Program-made: the position numbers and the translations under genes
The notes under the pieces: model-generated
What the model was told of the DNA's origin: nothing
Seen by the model: only the letters and a program-made list of their open reading frames with translations
Database searches by the model: none
Origin: Pseudomonas sp. GM84
GTDB taxonomy: Bacteria > Pseudomonadota > Gammaproteobacteria > Pseudomonadales > Pseudomonadaceae
DNA length: 37,147 nt
Reading direction: 5' to 3'
NCBI RefSeq assembly: GCF_000282535.1
Contig: NZ_AKJC01000076.1
Span: 1-37,147, forward strand
In this document: positions 21,781-30,167 of the stretch, piece by piece
Layout of the letters: every line of letters begins with the position of its first letter
Numbering within the stretch: the stretch's first letter is position 1

Positions 21781-23205
21781 ATGCCTGGTCAACCGTCAAG
21801 CAACCTGGCCACACGGCCCGCCTGGGAGCTGGCCGCCGAAATTCGCGCGGGACACTTGTCGGCGCGGGAGCTGACCGAGGCGTGCCTGGCGCAAGTCGAA
21901 CGGCGCAACCCCGTGCTCAATGCCCTGGTCACCGTCGACGCCGAAGGTGCCCTGGCCAAGGCCGCTGCCGCCGACCGCCATCAGGCGCAAGGCGGGCCGC
22001 TTGGTCCGCTGCATGGCTTGCCGGTGGCACACAAGGACTCGTTCCTCACCGCAGGCATGCGCACCACCTGGGGTTCGCAGGTGTACGCTGAGCATGTGCC
22101 AAGCCAGGACTCGTTGATCGTCAGCCGCCAGGCCGAGGCAGGCTCGATCTTGCTGGGCAAGAGCAACCTGCCGGAATTCGGTGCCGGCTCGCAGACCTTC
22201 AACCAGGTCTTCGGCACCACCCGCAACCCCTATGCCCCGACCTTGACCTGTGGCGGCAGCAGCGGCGGCGCGGCGGTGGCCCTGGCCACGGGCATGGTGG
22301 CCCTGGCCGACGGCAGCGACATGGGGGGCTCGCTGCGCAACCCGGCCAGCTTCTGCAACATCGTCGGCCTGCGCCCCTCCATCGGCCGTGTACCGAACTG
22401 GCCCAATGGCAACAGCTTCGGCCAGCTGACGGTGGCAGGCCCGATGGGCCGCTGCGTGGCCGATGTGGCCTTGCTGCTGAGCGTGATCGCTGGCGAAGAC
22501 CGTCGTGACCCGTTGTCGTTGCAATCGGCAGCACTGCCCCTGGATGCGCGCTTGCAAGGCGACTTCAGCGGCGCGCGCATCGCCTACAGCCCAGACCTGG
22601 GCGGCCTGCCCGTGGAGCCCGCGGTGCGTGCCGTGACCGAAGCCGGTGTGCGGCGCCTGGCCGACCTTGGCTGCGACGTCGAGCTGGCCGAACCGGACTT
22701 TCGCGGCGGCGCCCGGGCCTTCCAGGTGCTGCGCGCGCTGACCTACGCCAGCGGCTACGGCCACCTGCTCAAGACCCACCGCCCCCTGCTCAAGGACACC
22801 GTGGTGTGGAACATCGAACAGGCCGGCCAGTTCACCGCGCAGGATGTGATCGACGCCGAAGCGGTACGGGCACGCATTTTCCGCGATACCCAGGCCCTGC
22901 TGGAGCAGTACGATTTCCTCGTGGCCCCGGTCAGCCAGGTCTTGCCGTTCCCGGTGGAACAGCCCTTCGTCCGGCAGATCGGCGATCAACCGATGGACAC
23001 CTACATCGACTGGATGAACAGCTGCTCGCTGATCACCCTCAGCGGTCACCCGTGCCTTTCGCTGCCTTGCGGCTTCAGCGAACAAGGCCTGCCGGTGGGG
23101 TTGCAGATCGTCGGCCGTTACCGGGACGAGCAGCGGCTGCTGGCGTTTGCCCAGGCGCTGGAGACGCTCAATCGCCCTTATGTGGACCGCCCGCTGGTTG
23201 GATGA
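21781..23205 (+). CDS. Amidase (amidase-signature family)
   Basis: The 474-residue hydrolase has the Ser-cisSer-Lys triad: K85 in PVAHKDSF, S160 in CGGSSGGAA and S184 in GSDMGGSLRNPA, with the 24-residue serine spacing seen in malonamidase E2. The threonine usual before the second glycine pair is methionine here. The substrate (amide, carbamate or peptide amide) is not evident. AAGGAG lies seven bases before the ATG. It is followed 89 bases later by a transporter on the same strand. Confidence 0.92.
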   Translation: MPGQPSSNLATRPAWELAAEIRAGHLSARELTEACLAQVERRNPVLNALVTVDAEGALAKAAAADRHQAQGGPLGPLHGLPVAHKDSFLTAGMRTTWGSQVYAEHVPSQDSLIVSRQAEAGSILLGKSNLPEFGAGSQTFNQVFGTTRNPYAPTLTCGGSSGGAAVALATGMVALADGSDMGGSLRNPASFCNIVGLRPSIGRVPNWPNGNSFGQLTVAGPMGRCVADVALLLSVIAGEDRRDPLSLQSAALPLDARLQGDFSGARIAYSPDLGGLPVEPAVRAVTEAGVRRLADLGCDVELAEPDFRGGARAFQVLRALTYASGYGHLLKTHRPLLKDTVVWNIEQAGQFTAQDVIDAEAVRARIFRDTQALLEQYDFLVAPVSQVLPFPVEQPFVRQIGDQPMDTYIDWMNSCSLITLSGHPCLSLPCGFSEQGLPVGLQIVGRYRDEQRLLAFAQALETLNRPYVDRPLVG

Positions 23206-23294
23206 CCCGCAACGCTGGCAAGGCGCGACAGACGCAGACACAACGCCGGCTTGATGCCTTTTGAACAATGCCAATAACAGTCAAAGGAAGCCCT

Positions 23295-24605
23295 ATGTCC
23301 ACCCCATCCCACGCATCGCCCACCCGGGCGCGGCAACCGATCCGCGCCGCCGCAGGCTCGTTTCTCGGCACCCTGATCGAATGGTTCGACTTCTACATCT
23401 ACGCCACCGCATCGGCGCTGATCTTCAGCCATGTGTTCTTCCCCGGCAGCAGCCAGCTGGTGGGTACGTTGTCCTCGTTCGCCACCCTGGCGGTGGGCTT
23501 TCTCGCCCGGCCGTTGGGCGGCATCATCTTCGGCCACCTGGGCGACCGCTTCGGGCGCAAGTACTCGCTGATCCTGACCCTGTTGCTGATGGGCGCCTCC
23601 ACGGTCGGCATCGGCCTGCTGCCCTCCTTCGAGCAGGTCGGCCTGCTGGCACCGGTGCTGCTGGTGGCCCTGCGCATCCTGCAGGGCATCGCCGTCGGTG
23701 GCGAATGGGGTGGCGCGGTGCTGCTGGCCAGTGAACATGCGCCCGAAGGCAAGAAGAGCTTCTATGCCTCGTTCGCCCAACTGGGCAGCCCGGCCGGCCT
23801 GGTGCTGTCGCTGATGGTGTTCCGCTTCATCACCGAAATGCCGGAAGCCGACATGTATGCGTGGGGCTGGCGCCTGCCGTTCCTGGGCAGCGTGCTGTTG
23901 CTGCTGCTGGCCTTCGTGATTCGCCGTGGTGTGCACGAGTCGCCGGAGTTCGAAGACATGGCCAAGGCACAGAAGCCCGTGCAATCGCCGGTCAAGGCAG
24001 TGGTCCGCGATGCCTGGCCATTGATCCTGCTGGTCATGGGCGCCTGCACCATCGGCATTTCCTCGGCCTATTTCACCAACACCTTCATGATTGCCTACGC
24101 CACCCAGTACCTGGGCATCAAGAGCTCGGTGATCCTCGAATGCCTGTCGGTGGTGGCCATCGTCCAGTTGATCAACCAACCTATCGCGGCCTGGCTGGCG
24201 GACAAGGTCGGGGCCGGCCGATTCCTGCTGATCACGTCCGGGGCCAGTATCCTGGTGCCCTATGCGATGTTCAGCCTGGTCTCCACCGGGCAGAGCACGA
24301 TGATCATCCTCGGCATCTCGCTGGCCAAGGTGTTCTCCTCCGCGTTCTATGCGGTGATCGCCGGGTACATCGTCAACGTGTTTCCGGTGTACCAGCGCTA
24401 CTCGGGCATTTCCCTGGCTTACCAGGCCTGCGGCGCGCTGATCGGCGGCACCACGCCGATGGTGGGCACCTTGATCGCCGGCCAGGCGGCAGGGCAATGG
24501 TGGCCCCTGGCGGTGTTCTACTCGCTGCTGGCGTTCACCTCGTTCGCCTGCGTGATGCTGCTGGTCCGCCGGCGCAGCACGCTGTTGCAACCCAGCTTCG
24601 CCTGA
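23295..24605 (+). CDS. MHS-family MFS transporter (proton symporter)
   Basis: The 436-residue protein has 12 predicted membrane helices. It shows the metabolite:H+ symporter signatures GTLIEWFDFYIYATASA in helix 1, GHLGDRFGRK in the 2-3 loop and LRILQGIAVGGEWGGA in helix 4. These carriers import organic acids, betaine-like compounds or shikimate. It probably brings in the substrate or product of the adjacent amidase. AAAGGA lies six bases before ATG 23295; the frame is open to 23268. Confidence 0.92.
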   Translation: MSTPSHASPTRARQPIRAAAGSFLGTLIEWFDFYIYATASALIFSHVFFPGSSQLVGTLSSFATLAVGFLARPLGGIIFGHLGDRFGRKYSLILTLLLMGASTVGIGLLPSFEQVGLLAPVLLVALRILQGIAVGGEWGGAVLLASEHAPEGKKSFYASFAQLGSPAGLVLSLMVFRFITEMPEADMYAWGWRLPFLGSVLLLLLAFVIRRGVHESPEFEDMAKAQKPVQSPVKAVVRDAWPLILLVMGACTIGISSAYFTNTFMIAYATQYLGIKSSVILECLSVVAIVQLINQPIAAWLADKVGAGRFLLITSGASILVPYAMFSLVSTGQSTMIILGISLAKVFSSAFYAVIAGYIVNVFPVYQRYSGISLAYQACGALIGGTTPMVGTLIAGQAAGQWWPLAVFYSLLAFTSFACVMLLVRRRSTLLQPSFA

Positions 24606-24614
24606 GGCGCTGAT

Positions 24615-24650
24615 CGCCAGGCGCGTGGCTCACCCTGCCAGCGCCTGGCG
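24615..24650. terminator. Bidirectional hairpin between convergent genes
   Basis: CGCCAGGCGC pairs perfectly with GCGCCTGGCG (10 base pairs) around 16 bases. It sits between the MHS transporter and the convergent membrane-protein gene. There is no long T-run. Confidence 0.6.
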
Positions 24651-24659
24651 AGGCAACCT

Positions 24660-25460
24660 TCAGCGTTTGTCCAGCAACCGCGCCAACAGGAAGGTGGCCA
24701 CCACGGCCAGCACCACGGCCGCGGAAATGGACGGCAGCGGGCCCCACTGTTCGATCGAGGCCTTCACGGCCAGGTAGAAGCCCAGTACACCCACCGCGCC
24801 AATGGCATTGCCCCGCACGATCGCCCCCAGCTCCTGGTGCCCGCCCTGAACATGGGCGAACACGGCGAGCGGCCAGGCAATCACCGGGATCGGTGCCAAC
24901 ATGCCACTGGCCACCGGCCCCAGCCATTGGGCACTGGCCGTGATCGCCACCAGCAGCAAGGTGGCCGTGAGCATGCGCATGGGGATGACCCAGCGTGGCA
25001 ACGGCACCACCTTGGCCGGGGCACTGTCCGCCTTCGGCGCAGTGACCACGATGATCAAGCTGAGCAGCAGCAGGGTCACCGCGACCGATGCGGCCAGCCA
25101 ACCCAGAAGGCTCATCAGCCACGCGCTCGCCGCGTACACCGCCAGCGCCGCCACGCAACCGATGAACGCCGAAACTCGCCGGGTCACCAGAAAGTAGAAC
25201 AAGTACGTCATCTGGACTGCAGCCAACCCCGCCAACGCACCCGGCACCGCCTGCAGGGCGAACCCTGCGCCCTGCTCCAGGCTCAGGAACAGGATGACCA
25301 GGGCCGAGGTAACCGGCAGGCCGGAGAGCAGGCCACCAATTTTGGTGCCCCAGCGTTTGGCCGCCAGGGAAATGGCCAGCATGAGCATGGGGGTGATGAG
25401 GAACTTCAGGTAGAAGGCAGTCATGAAAGGCACGGCAGGCTCTGGGACAAGGACCGGCAT
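24660..25460 (-). CDS. Multipass membrane protein of unknown function with internal duplication
   Basis: The 266-residue protein has about eight hydrophobic segments. The segment from ITPMLMLAISL through GGLLSGLPVTSALVILF is echoed about 140 residues later by IPMRMLTATLL through ASGMLAPIPVIAWPLAVF, suggesting a two-repeat transporter-like fold. I do not recognise the family. The start is ATG 25460 (GAGG four bases upstream) or ATG 25424 without a Shine-Dalgarno. It is divergent from the PAS-GGDEF gene. Confidence 0.75.
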   Translation of the reverse strand: MPVLVPEPAVPFMTAFYLKFLITPMLMLAISLAAKRWGTKIGGLLSGLPVTSALVILFLSLEQGAGFALQAVPGALAGLAAVQMTYLFYFLVTRRVSAFIGCVAALAVYAASAWLMSLLGWLAASVAVTLLLLSLIIVVTAPKADSAPAKVVPLPRWVIPMRMLTATLLLVAITASAQWLGPVASGMLAPIPVIAWPLAVFAHVQGGHQELGAIVRGNAIGAVGVLGFYLAVKASIEQWGPLPSISAAVVLAVVATFLLARLLDKR

Positions 25461-25580
25461 GATACCTCAGCACAGCCCCGGCAAAGGCCCCTGCAAAATT
25501 TGCGGTCAGCCGCTGGTGGCCCTGGCCAGGCCCTGTGTATGCTGCCGTCGACCCAGCACTGCCGAACGGACTCCCCGCCC

Positions 25581-26432
25581 ATGGCCGTTGACCTGCAAGC
25601 CCTCTACCCGAAGCTGATCCACCTGATGCTGGACACGGTATTCGTGGTCGACCGGGACAACACGATCGTGTTCGTCAGCAACGCCTGCGAAGCGCTGCTG
25701 GGCTACCGCGCCGACGAGCTGACCGGCACGCCGATCACCCGCTACATGCACCCAGCCGACCTGGAGGCGACGCGGGCGTCGATCATCCGGGTGATGAACG
25801 GCCTGCCCCATCTCGATTTTCGCAACCGTTACCTGCGCAAGGACGGCGGCATCGTGCACATCCTGTGGTCGGCCTGCTGGTCCGAGGAGCTCGGTGCGCG
25901 CATCGGCGTGGCGCGCGACGTCACGGCGCAGGCACTGGCCGAGGAAGAACTGCGTTTTCTCGCCCATCACGATCCGCTGACCCGCCTGAGCAATCGCTCG
26001 CTGTTCAACCAACGGCTGGCCGCTGCGCTGCAACGGCAACGCCCGCTGGCGCTGCTGTTTCTCGATATCAACGACTTCAAGGCCATCAACGATGAGCATG
26101 GCCATGCCATGGGCGACCGCGTGCTGTGCTCGGTGGCAAGGCGGCTGGAGGGCTGCATGGGTGAGCACGACACGGTGGCGCGCATGGGCGGTGACGAGTT
26201 CACCCTGCTGCTCACCGACCTGCCCACGCCCGGCGCCGTTGCCGAGAAGACCGCGCAGATTCTCGCCGCCATGGCGCAGCCCCTGGAGGATGACGGTGGC
26301 GAGATGCCAATACCGTCCTGCAGCATCGGCATCGCCTGCTACCCGGCCGACGGCGAAGATGCCGATACCCTGCTCAGCCATGCCGATGGCGCCATGTACC
26401 GGCAGAAAAGGCGGCGATCCGCGACTGGGTGA
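25581..26432 (+). CDS. PAS-GGDEF diguanylate cyclase
   Basis: The protein has 283 residues: a PAS sensor domain (about 10-115, with YRADELTG and RNRYLRKDGG) followed by a GGDEF domain (about 124-280). The active-site motif is GGDEF at 203-207, so it should make c-di-GMP from GTP. The inhibitory RxxD site is absent (GEHD at 194-197), so product inhibition is unlikely. There is no signal peptide or membrane segment. The C-terminus ends abruptly in AMYRQKRRRSATG, where family members usually carry a longer AMYxAKxxGRN tail. The start is ATG 25581; ATG 25539 in frame is possible. Confidence 0.85.
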   Translation: MAVDLQALYPKLIHLMLDTVFVVDRDNTIVFVSNACEALLGYRADELTGTPITRYMHPADLEATRASIIRVMNGLPHLDFRNRYLRKDGGIVHILWSACWSEELGARIGVARDVTAQALAEEELRFLAHHDPLTRLSNRSLFNQRLAAALQRQRPLALLFLDINDFKAINDEHGHAMGDRVLCSVARRLEGCMGEHDTVARMGGDEFTLLLTDLPTPGAVAEKTAQILAAMAQPLEDDGGEMPIPSCSIGIACYPADGEDADTLLSHADGAMYRQKRRRSATG

Positions 26433-26499
26433 GGTGTTCTGCCCGTTCGCTGCTGAAGCTTGTGATTCATGCCTGCGTGGCAGAACAGGTTGATTGACC

Positions 26500-26595
26500 G
26501 TGGGAGCGGGCTTGTCCCGCGAAGGGGCCGGCTCAGACACTCGTGCTGCATGGCACGGGCTGCGCCCGTGTTCGCGGGGGCAAGCCCGCTCCCAC
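26500..26595. repeat. Inverted pair of REP elements (BIME)
   Basis: A forward REP at 26500-26531 and a reverse REP at 26571-26595 flank about 40 bases that contain the palindrome GCACGGGC/GCCCGTGT. This is a typical P. putida REP doublet. The rest of the 269 bases between the cyclase and the tautomerase shows nothing else. Confidence 0.85.
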
Positions 26596-26701
26596 AAATC
26601 CGGCCGCCCACCCAATCCTGGCAGTGCAGCTTCATCCAGCTATCGTTACCCACGCAACGCCAACCCCGCGTCTCGCCTGGTCCCCCTTCAAGGAGCCCGA
26701 C

Positions 26702-27085
26702 ATGCCACTGGTACGCATCGACATCAAAAGACACCCAGACCCCACTCACCTGCAAACCCTCGGCAAGGTGGTCTACGCCGCCCTGCGCCAGACCATCGAT
26801 GTCCCGGAACACGACAACTTCCAGGTCCTGACCGAGCACGACGCCGACCGTCTGGTGAACGATCCCCAGTACCTGGGCATCCAGCGCACCGACGGCCAGG
26901 TGTTCATCCAGATCACCCTCAGCGAAGGGCGCACCGTGGAGAAGAAGAAGGCGCTGTATCAAGCCATTGCCCAAGGGCTCGCCCGCGAGGCCGGGGTGCG
27001 CCCGGAAGATGTCTTCATCAACCTGGTCGAGGTGCGCAAGGAGAACTGGTCGTTCGGCAATGGGATCGCTCAATACGCGACCTGA
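26702..27085 (+). CDS. Tautomerase family protein
   Basis: The 127-residue protein has the catalytic proline directly after the start methionine (MPLVRIDI), exposed once methionine is removed. The layout (ALRQTIDVPEHDNFQVL, QVFIQITLSEGRT, VRPEDVFINLVEV) is that of the two-repeat Tautomerase_2 group. The substrate is unknown. AAGGAG lies six bases before the ATG. Confidence 0.88.
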   Translation: MPLVRIDIKRHPDPTHLQTLGKVVYAALRQTIDVPEHDNFQVLTEHDADRLVNDPQYLGIQRTDGQVFIQITLSEGRTVEKKKALYQAIAQGLAREAGVRPEDVFINLVEVRKENWSFGNGIAQYAT

Positions 27086-27164
27086 GCCTGTCGCGGGGCA
27101 CGGCGGTAGCAGGCAGGATCGACTACCCTTGAGCACCAGCAAGCACGGACTCACTGCCCACCCG

Positions 27165-28736
27165 ATGAGCATGCCAAATCGCCTATTCCTCGGCCTGCGT
27201 GGCCTGACCCTGATCTTCGTACTACTGGCCGTGCTGGCCACGCTCGCCATCTGCCTGATCGTGGCCTACAGCGTGCAACGGGATGCCCTGATCGGTTCGA
27301 CCCTCGAATCGAACCGGGTCTACGCCTCCAAGGTCGCTTCGAGCATTGGCGAGTTCCTGCGCTCGACGCAGGATCGCCTGCAGTTCAGCAGCCAGCGCGT
27401 GGCCAGCCACTTCGACGAGCCGGCTGTGCTCAAGGACGAGGTCATACGTTTGCAGGCCCAGGACGCCGAGCTCGATGTGGTGATGATCCTCGACCGTCAG
27501 GGCAAGGTCATGGCCATGAACCCCGAAGTACCCGGCATGGTCGGTAGCACGCTGATATCGAGCGAGGTCAAGCAAGCACTGACACTGCTTCAGCCCTTGG
27601 TAAGCCATGCCTACACCAGCGCAACAGGGCAACTGATCGTGTTCATCTCAAGGCCCGTACTCGGCCCGGACGGGCAGTTTCTCGGATTGATGGGCGGGTC
27701 GGTCCATCTGCAGGAACACGGCGTGATGCACGGTTTGATCAGCGACCATGCGTACAACGACGGCACTTATGCCTTCATCGCCGACAGCGACCACCGCTTG
27801 CTGTATCACCCCGACCACGCGCAAATCGGCCAGGTCGTCACCAACAGCCCAACAATGAACACGGCACTGCAAGGGCAATCGGGCATGCTCGCCGCCCCCA
27901 ACTACCAGGGCATCCCCATGCTTGCCGGCTATGCCTATGTGCCCGAAGCCGGTTGGGCGGTGGTGGCCCAGCAGCCTGAGGCCCAGGCACTGGCACCGCT
28001 ACGCCGGCTGATGCACGAGATGCTGCTCAAGATCGTGCCCGCGGGGGTGTTGGGCTTGCTGCTGATTCTGGCAAGCACCTTCCTGATCACCCGGCCGCTG
28101 CGTCAACTGGCCCGGATCGCCTCCGACCTTTCGGCAGCGGAAACGCCAAAACAGCTGGCAGCAGTACGCGGCTGGTACGCCGAGGCTGGGGCGATTCGTG
28201 AGGCGCTGCTCAAAGGTGTGCAACTGCTGCACAAACAGATGGGCCACCTCCATCAGGTGGCCCTGAGCGATCCGTTGACAGGCCTTGCCAATCGCCGGGC
28301 CATGGATGTGGCGCTGGCCGACTTCGAACAGAGCGGCCAGCCGTATGCGGCCCTGGCACTGGATATCGACCATTTCAAGCGGGTCAACGATGTGCACGGC
28401 CATGATGCCGGCGACCGGGCCCTGCAACAGATCGCGCAGCTGATCCAGAACGCCTCCAGGGCCATCGACCTCGCCTGCCGCGCCGGCGGCGAAGAGTTCC
28501 TCCTGCTATTGCCGGACACCGGCCTGGAAACCGCCACGCACGTGGCCGAGCGCATACGCCAAAGCATCGCCAATACGCCGGTGGCAGGTGTCGGCGCCTT
28601 GACGATATCCATTGGTGTCGCCTGCAAGGATGCCGATACGGTCACCAGCGCGGAGATTCTCAAACGTGCCGATGAGCGCCTGTACGTGGCAAAACAGACT
28701 GGCCGTAATCGAGTCGTAGCACAGAGCCCTGCATAG
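27165..28736 (+). CDS. Membrane diguanylate cyclase with periplasmic Cache sensor
   Basis: The 523-residue protein has membrane helices at about 13-37 and 288-309. They enclose a dCache-like periplasmic sensor of about 250 residues (VVMILDRQGKVMAMNP, YAFIADSDHRLLYHPD, GYAYVPEAGWAVVAQQ). The cytoplasmic GGDEF domain has GGEEF at 441-445 and a canonical inhibitory RxxD site (RAID, 432-435) exactly five residues before it. It should be an active, product-inhibited c-di-GMP synthase responding to a small ligand. The start is ATG 27165 or 27171, with weak ribosome-binding sequence. Confidence 0.9.
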   Translation: MSMPNRLFLGLRGLTLIFVLLAVLATLAICLIVAYSVQRDALIGSTLESNRVYASKVASSIGEFLRSTQDRLQFSSQRVASHFDEPAVLKDEVIRLQAQDAELDVVMILDRQGKVMAMNPEVPGMVGSTLISSEVKQALTLLQPLVSHAYTSATGQLIVFISRPVLGPDGQFLGLMGGSVHLQEHGVMHGLISDHAYNDGTYAFIADSDHRLLYHPDHAQIGQVVTNSPTMNTALQGQSGMLAAPNYQGIPMLAGYAYVPEAGWAVVAQQPEAQALAPLRRLMHEMLLKIVPAGVLGLLLILASTFLITRPLRQLARIASDLSAAETPKQLAAVRGWYAEAGAIREALLKGVQLLHKQMGHLHQVALSDPLTGLANRRAMDVALADFEQSGQPYAALALDIDHFKRVNDVHGHDAGDRALQQIAQLIQNASRAIDLACRAGGEEFLLLLPDTGLETATHVAERIRQSIANTPVAGVGALTISIGVACKDADTVTSAEILKRADERLYVAKQTGRNRVVAQSPA

Positions 28737-28739
28737 GGT

Positions 28740-29150
28740 TTACTGCAAACCCACCTTGACTGCCTTGGACAACTGACCCGACTCCTGAGCATTGCGCGCC
28801 GTCTCGATCAACTGCAGGTTGCGGTTACGCAACGCGGTGTTGCGGCCCACGCGCAAGTTGGAGCGCGCGGCCAGCACCTGCGCCTGCTCGTACTGCCCCT
28901 GTTGCAGGCGCAGCACGCCCAAATAATGCAAGGTAGCCGGATTGCTCGGCTGAATCTGCAATGCCCGTTCCAGCGTTGCGGCGGCCTGGTCAAGCTTGCC
29001 TTCTGCATACTGCTCGGAGGCTATTTCGATCAACTGGGTCGAGGCGTTGTTGCTGTGTGCCTGCACAGCCCGTTCACGGGCGAAGGTCAATGAACTCGTG
29101 GCAGCGCAGAGCAACAGGATAAGCGCCGGCAAACTACGCATGCTCGTCAT
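28740..29150 (-). CDS. Periplasmic TPR protein
   Basis: The 136-residue protein has a signal peptide (about 1-24, ending TFA). Two to three tetratricopeptide-like helices lie at about 40-120 (EQYAEGKLDQAAATLERALQIQPSNPATLHYLGVLRLQQGQYEQA). It probably acts as a protein-contact module. The lipobox-like LLLC is poor, so I do not call it a lipoprotein. The start is ATG 29150 or 29141; neither has a clear Shine-Dalgarno. It ends four bases after the convergent cyclase gene. Confidence 0.8.
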   Translation of the reverse strand: MTSMRSLPALILLLCAATSSLTFARERAVQAHSNNASTQLIEIASEQYAEGKLDQAAATLERALQIQPSNPATLHYLGVLRLQQGQYEQAQVLAARSNLRVGRNTALRNRNLQLIETARNAQESGQLSKAVKVGLQ

Positions 29151-29240
29151 CAGGTAAGCACTCGACCGATCCAGGACATTTCTGGTTTGAAGGAAGAGGC
29201 TATCGACTGCAAGTGCGTGGTGAAGTTCCCCGGCTGGGTA

Positions 29241-29402
29241 TCAGGCTTGCGGGGCAGAATCCGCTTCGAGGGCGGCTTGCTCAGCCATTTTCAAGCGATC
29301 GGCTTTGCAGATGTACTTGGGTTTGCTGCGTGGCGCCAGCTTGGCACTGGCCTTCTTGGCATGGGCTTTGAGCAGCTGATTGATTTTCTTGCGGCGATTC
29401 AT
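29241..29402 (-). CDS. DUF2986 family small basic protein
   Basis: This 53-residue open frame is shorter than most gene-finder cut-offs. The sequence begins MNRRKKINQLLKAHAKKASA, followed by KPKYICKADRLKMAEQAALEA, which matches the DUF2986 pattern. It is very rich in lysine, arginine and alanine, so nucleic-acid binding is conceivable. Function is unknown. No strong Shine-Dalgarno is present. It lies upstream of the TPR gene on the same strand and is divergent from the glycosylase. Confidence 0.75.
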   Translation of the reverse strand: MNRRKKINQLLKAHAKKASAKLAPRSKPKYICKADRLKMAEQAALEADSAPQA

Positions 29403-29472
29403 GGTGGGCTCGGTAAAAAAAGAGATACGCTTGCAGCCTACACTGTTAACGCTGGCTGTTGGAGCGCCCGCC

Positions 29473-30087
29473 GTGACTTATGCAAATGCCGCGACGTTCT
29501 TGCAGAGCCTGGACGACGAATGGGCACGCCACATCGCCGCCATCGGCCCGTGCCGCCATGAAACGAAACCGGCCCGTGAACCTTACGAAGCGCTGATTCG
29601 CGCCATTGCCTACCAGCAACTGCACGTCAAGGCGGGCGACGCGATCGTGGCGCGTTTTCTGGCGCTGTATCCGGGTCTGGCATTCCCGGCCCCCGAGCAA
29701 TTGCTGGCCACGGACGCCGATCTGCAAAAGGCCTGCGGCTTCTCCGCGAACAAACTGGCGACCATCCGTGCCATCGCCCAGGCGCGTCTGGATGACGTGG
29801 TGCCCACGCTGGCTGAGGCGAGGTCCATGAGTGATGCCGAACTCATCGAGCGCCTGGTCTCGTTGCGCGGGGTGGGCCGCTGGACGGTGGAGATGTTCCT
29901 GATCTACAGCCTGGAGCGCACGGATATCCTGCCGGTCGATGACCTTGGCGTGCGTGAGGGCTATCGCCGGCTGAAAGGGCTGGAAAAAGCGCCGAAACCG
30001 CGACAGATGCGCGAGATCGGTGAGCGCTGGAGCCCTTATCGCACCACCGCAGCCTGGTACCTGTGGCGCGTGCCGCAATCCAGGTGA
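29473..30087 (+). CDS. HhH-GPD DNA-3-methyladenine glycosylase
   Basis: The protein has 204 residues from GTG 29473 (GGAG eight bases upstream). It is a minimal HhH-GPD glycosylase without the AlkA N-terminal domain. AIAYQQLHVKAGDAI is at about 45-59, the helix-hairpin-helix VSLRGVGRWT is at 129-138, and the catalytic aspartate is D157 in PVDDLGV. It excises alkylated purines. It lies 80 bases before ada on the same strand, forming an alkylation-repair group. Confidence 0.9.
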   Translation: MTYANAATFLQSLDDEWARHIAAIGPCRHETKPAREPYEALIRAIAYQQLHVKAGDAIVARFLALYPGLAFPAPEQLLATDADLQKACGFSANKLATIRAIAQARLDDVVPTLAEARSMSDAELIERLVSLRGVGRWTVEMFLIYSLERTDILPVDDLGVREGYRRLKGLEKAPKPRQMREIGERWSPYRTTAAWYLWRVPQSR

Positions 30088-30090
30088 ATT

Positions 30091-30118
30091 CAAGCGCAAG
30101 AACCGGAGTGCTTGCGCT
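30091..30118. promoter_or_regulatory. Ada-box-like inverted repeat before ada
   Basis: AGCGCAAG (30093-30100) and CTTGCGCT (30111-30118) form an 8-base inverted repeat. The left arm reads CAAGCGCA, one base different from the E. coli Ada box AAAGCGCA. It starts just after the glycosylase stop and about 70 bases before the ada start, so it is a candidate Ada operator. It could instead be a hairpin at the glycosylase 3' end. Confidence 0.45.
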
Positions 30119-30167
30119 GGCAGGGGTTTCTACACTGGCTCCACTTGGACCTTAGCGAGATCGCGCC

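Noticed and set aside
23178..24590. Open frame of 470 codons on the minus strand
   Set aside because: It lies opposite the MHS transporter, whose signatures are unmistakable. The translation is rich in Gln, His and Arg and has no motifs.
26500..26595. Possible small RNA or attachment site
   Set aside because: The sequences are REP copies in inverted pair, repeated at several other places in the window.
28740..29150. Lipoprotein reading of the TPR protein
   Set aside because: The residues before the cysteine (LLLC) lack the small residues expected at the lipobox.
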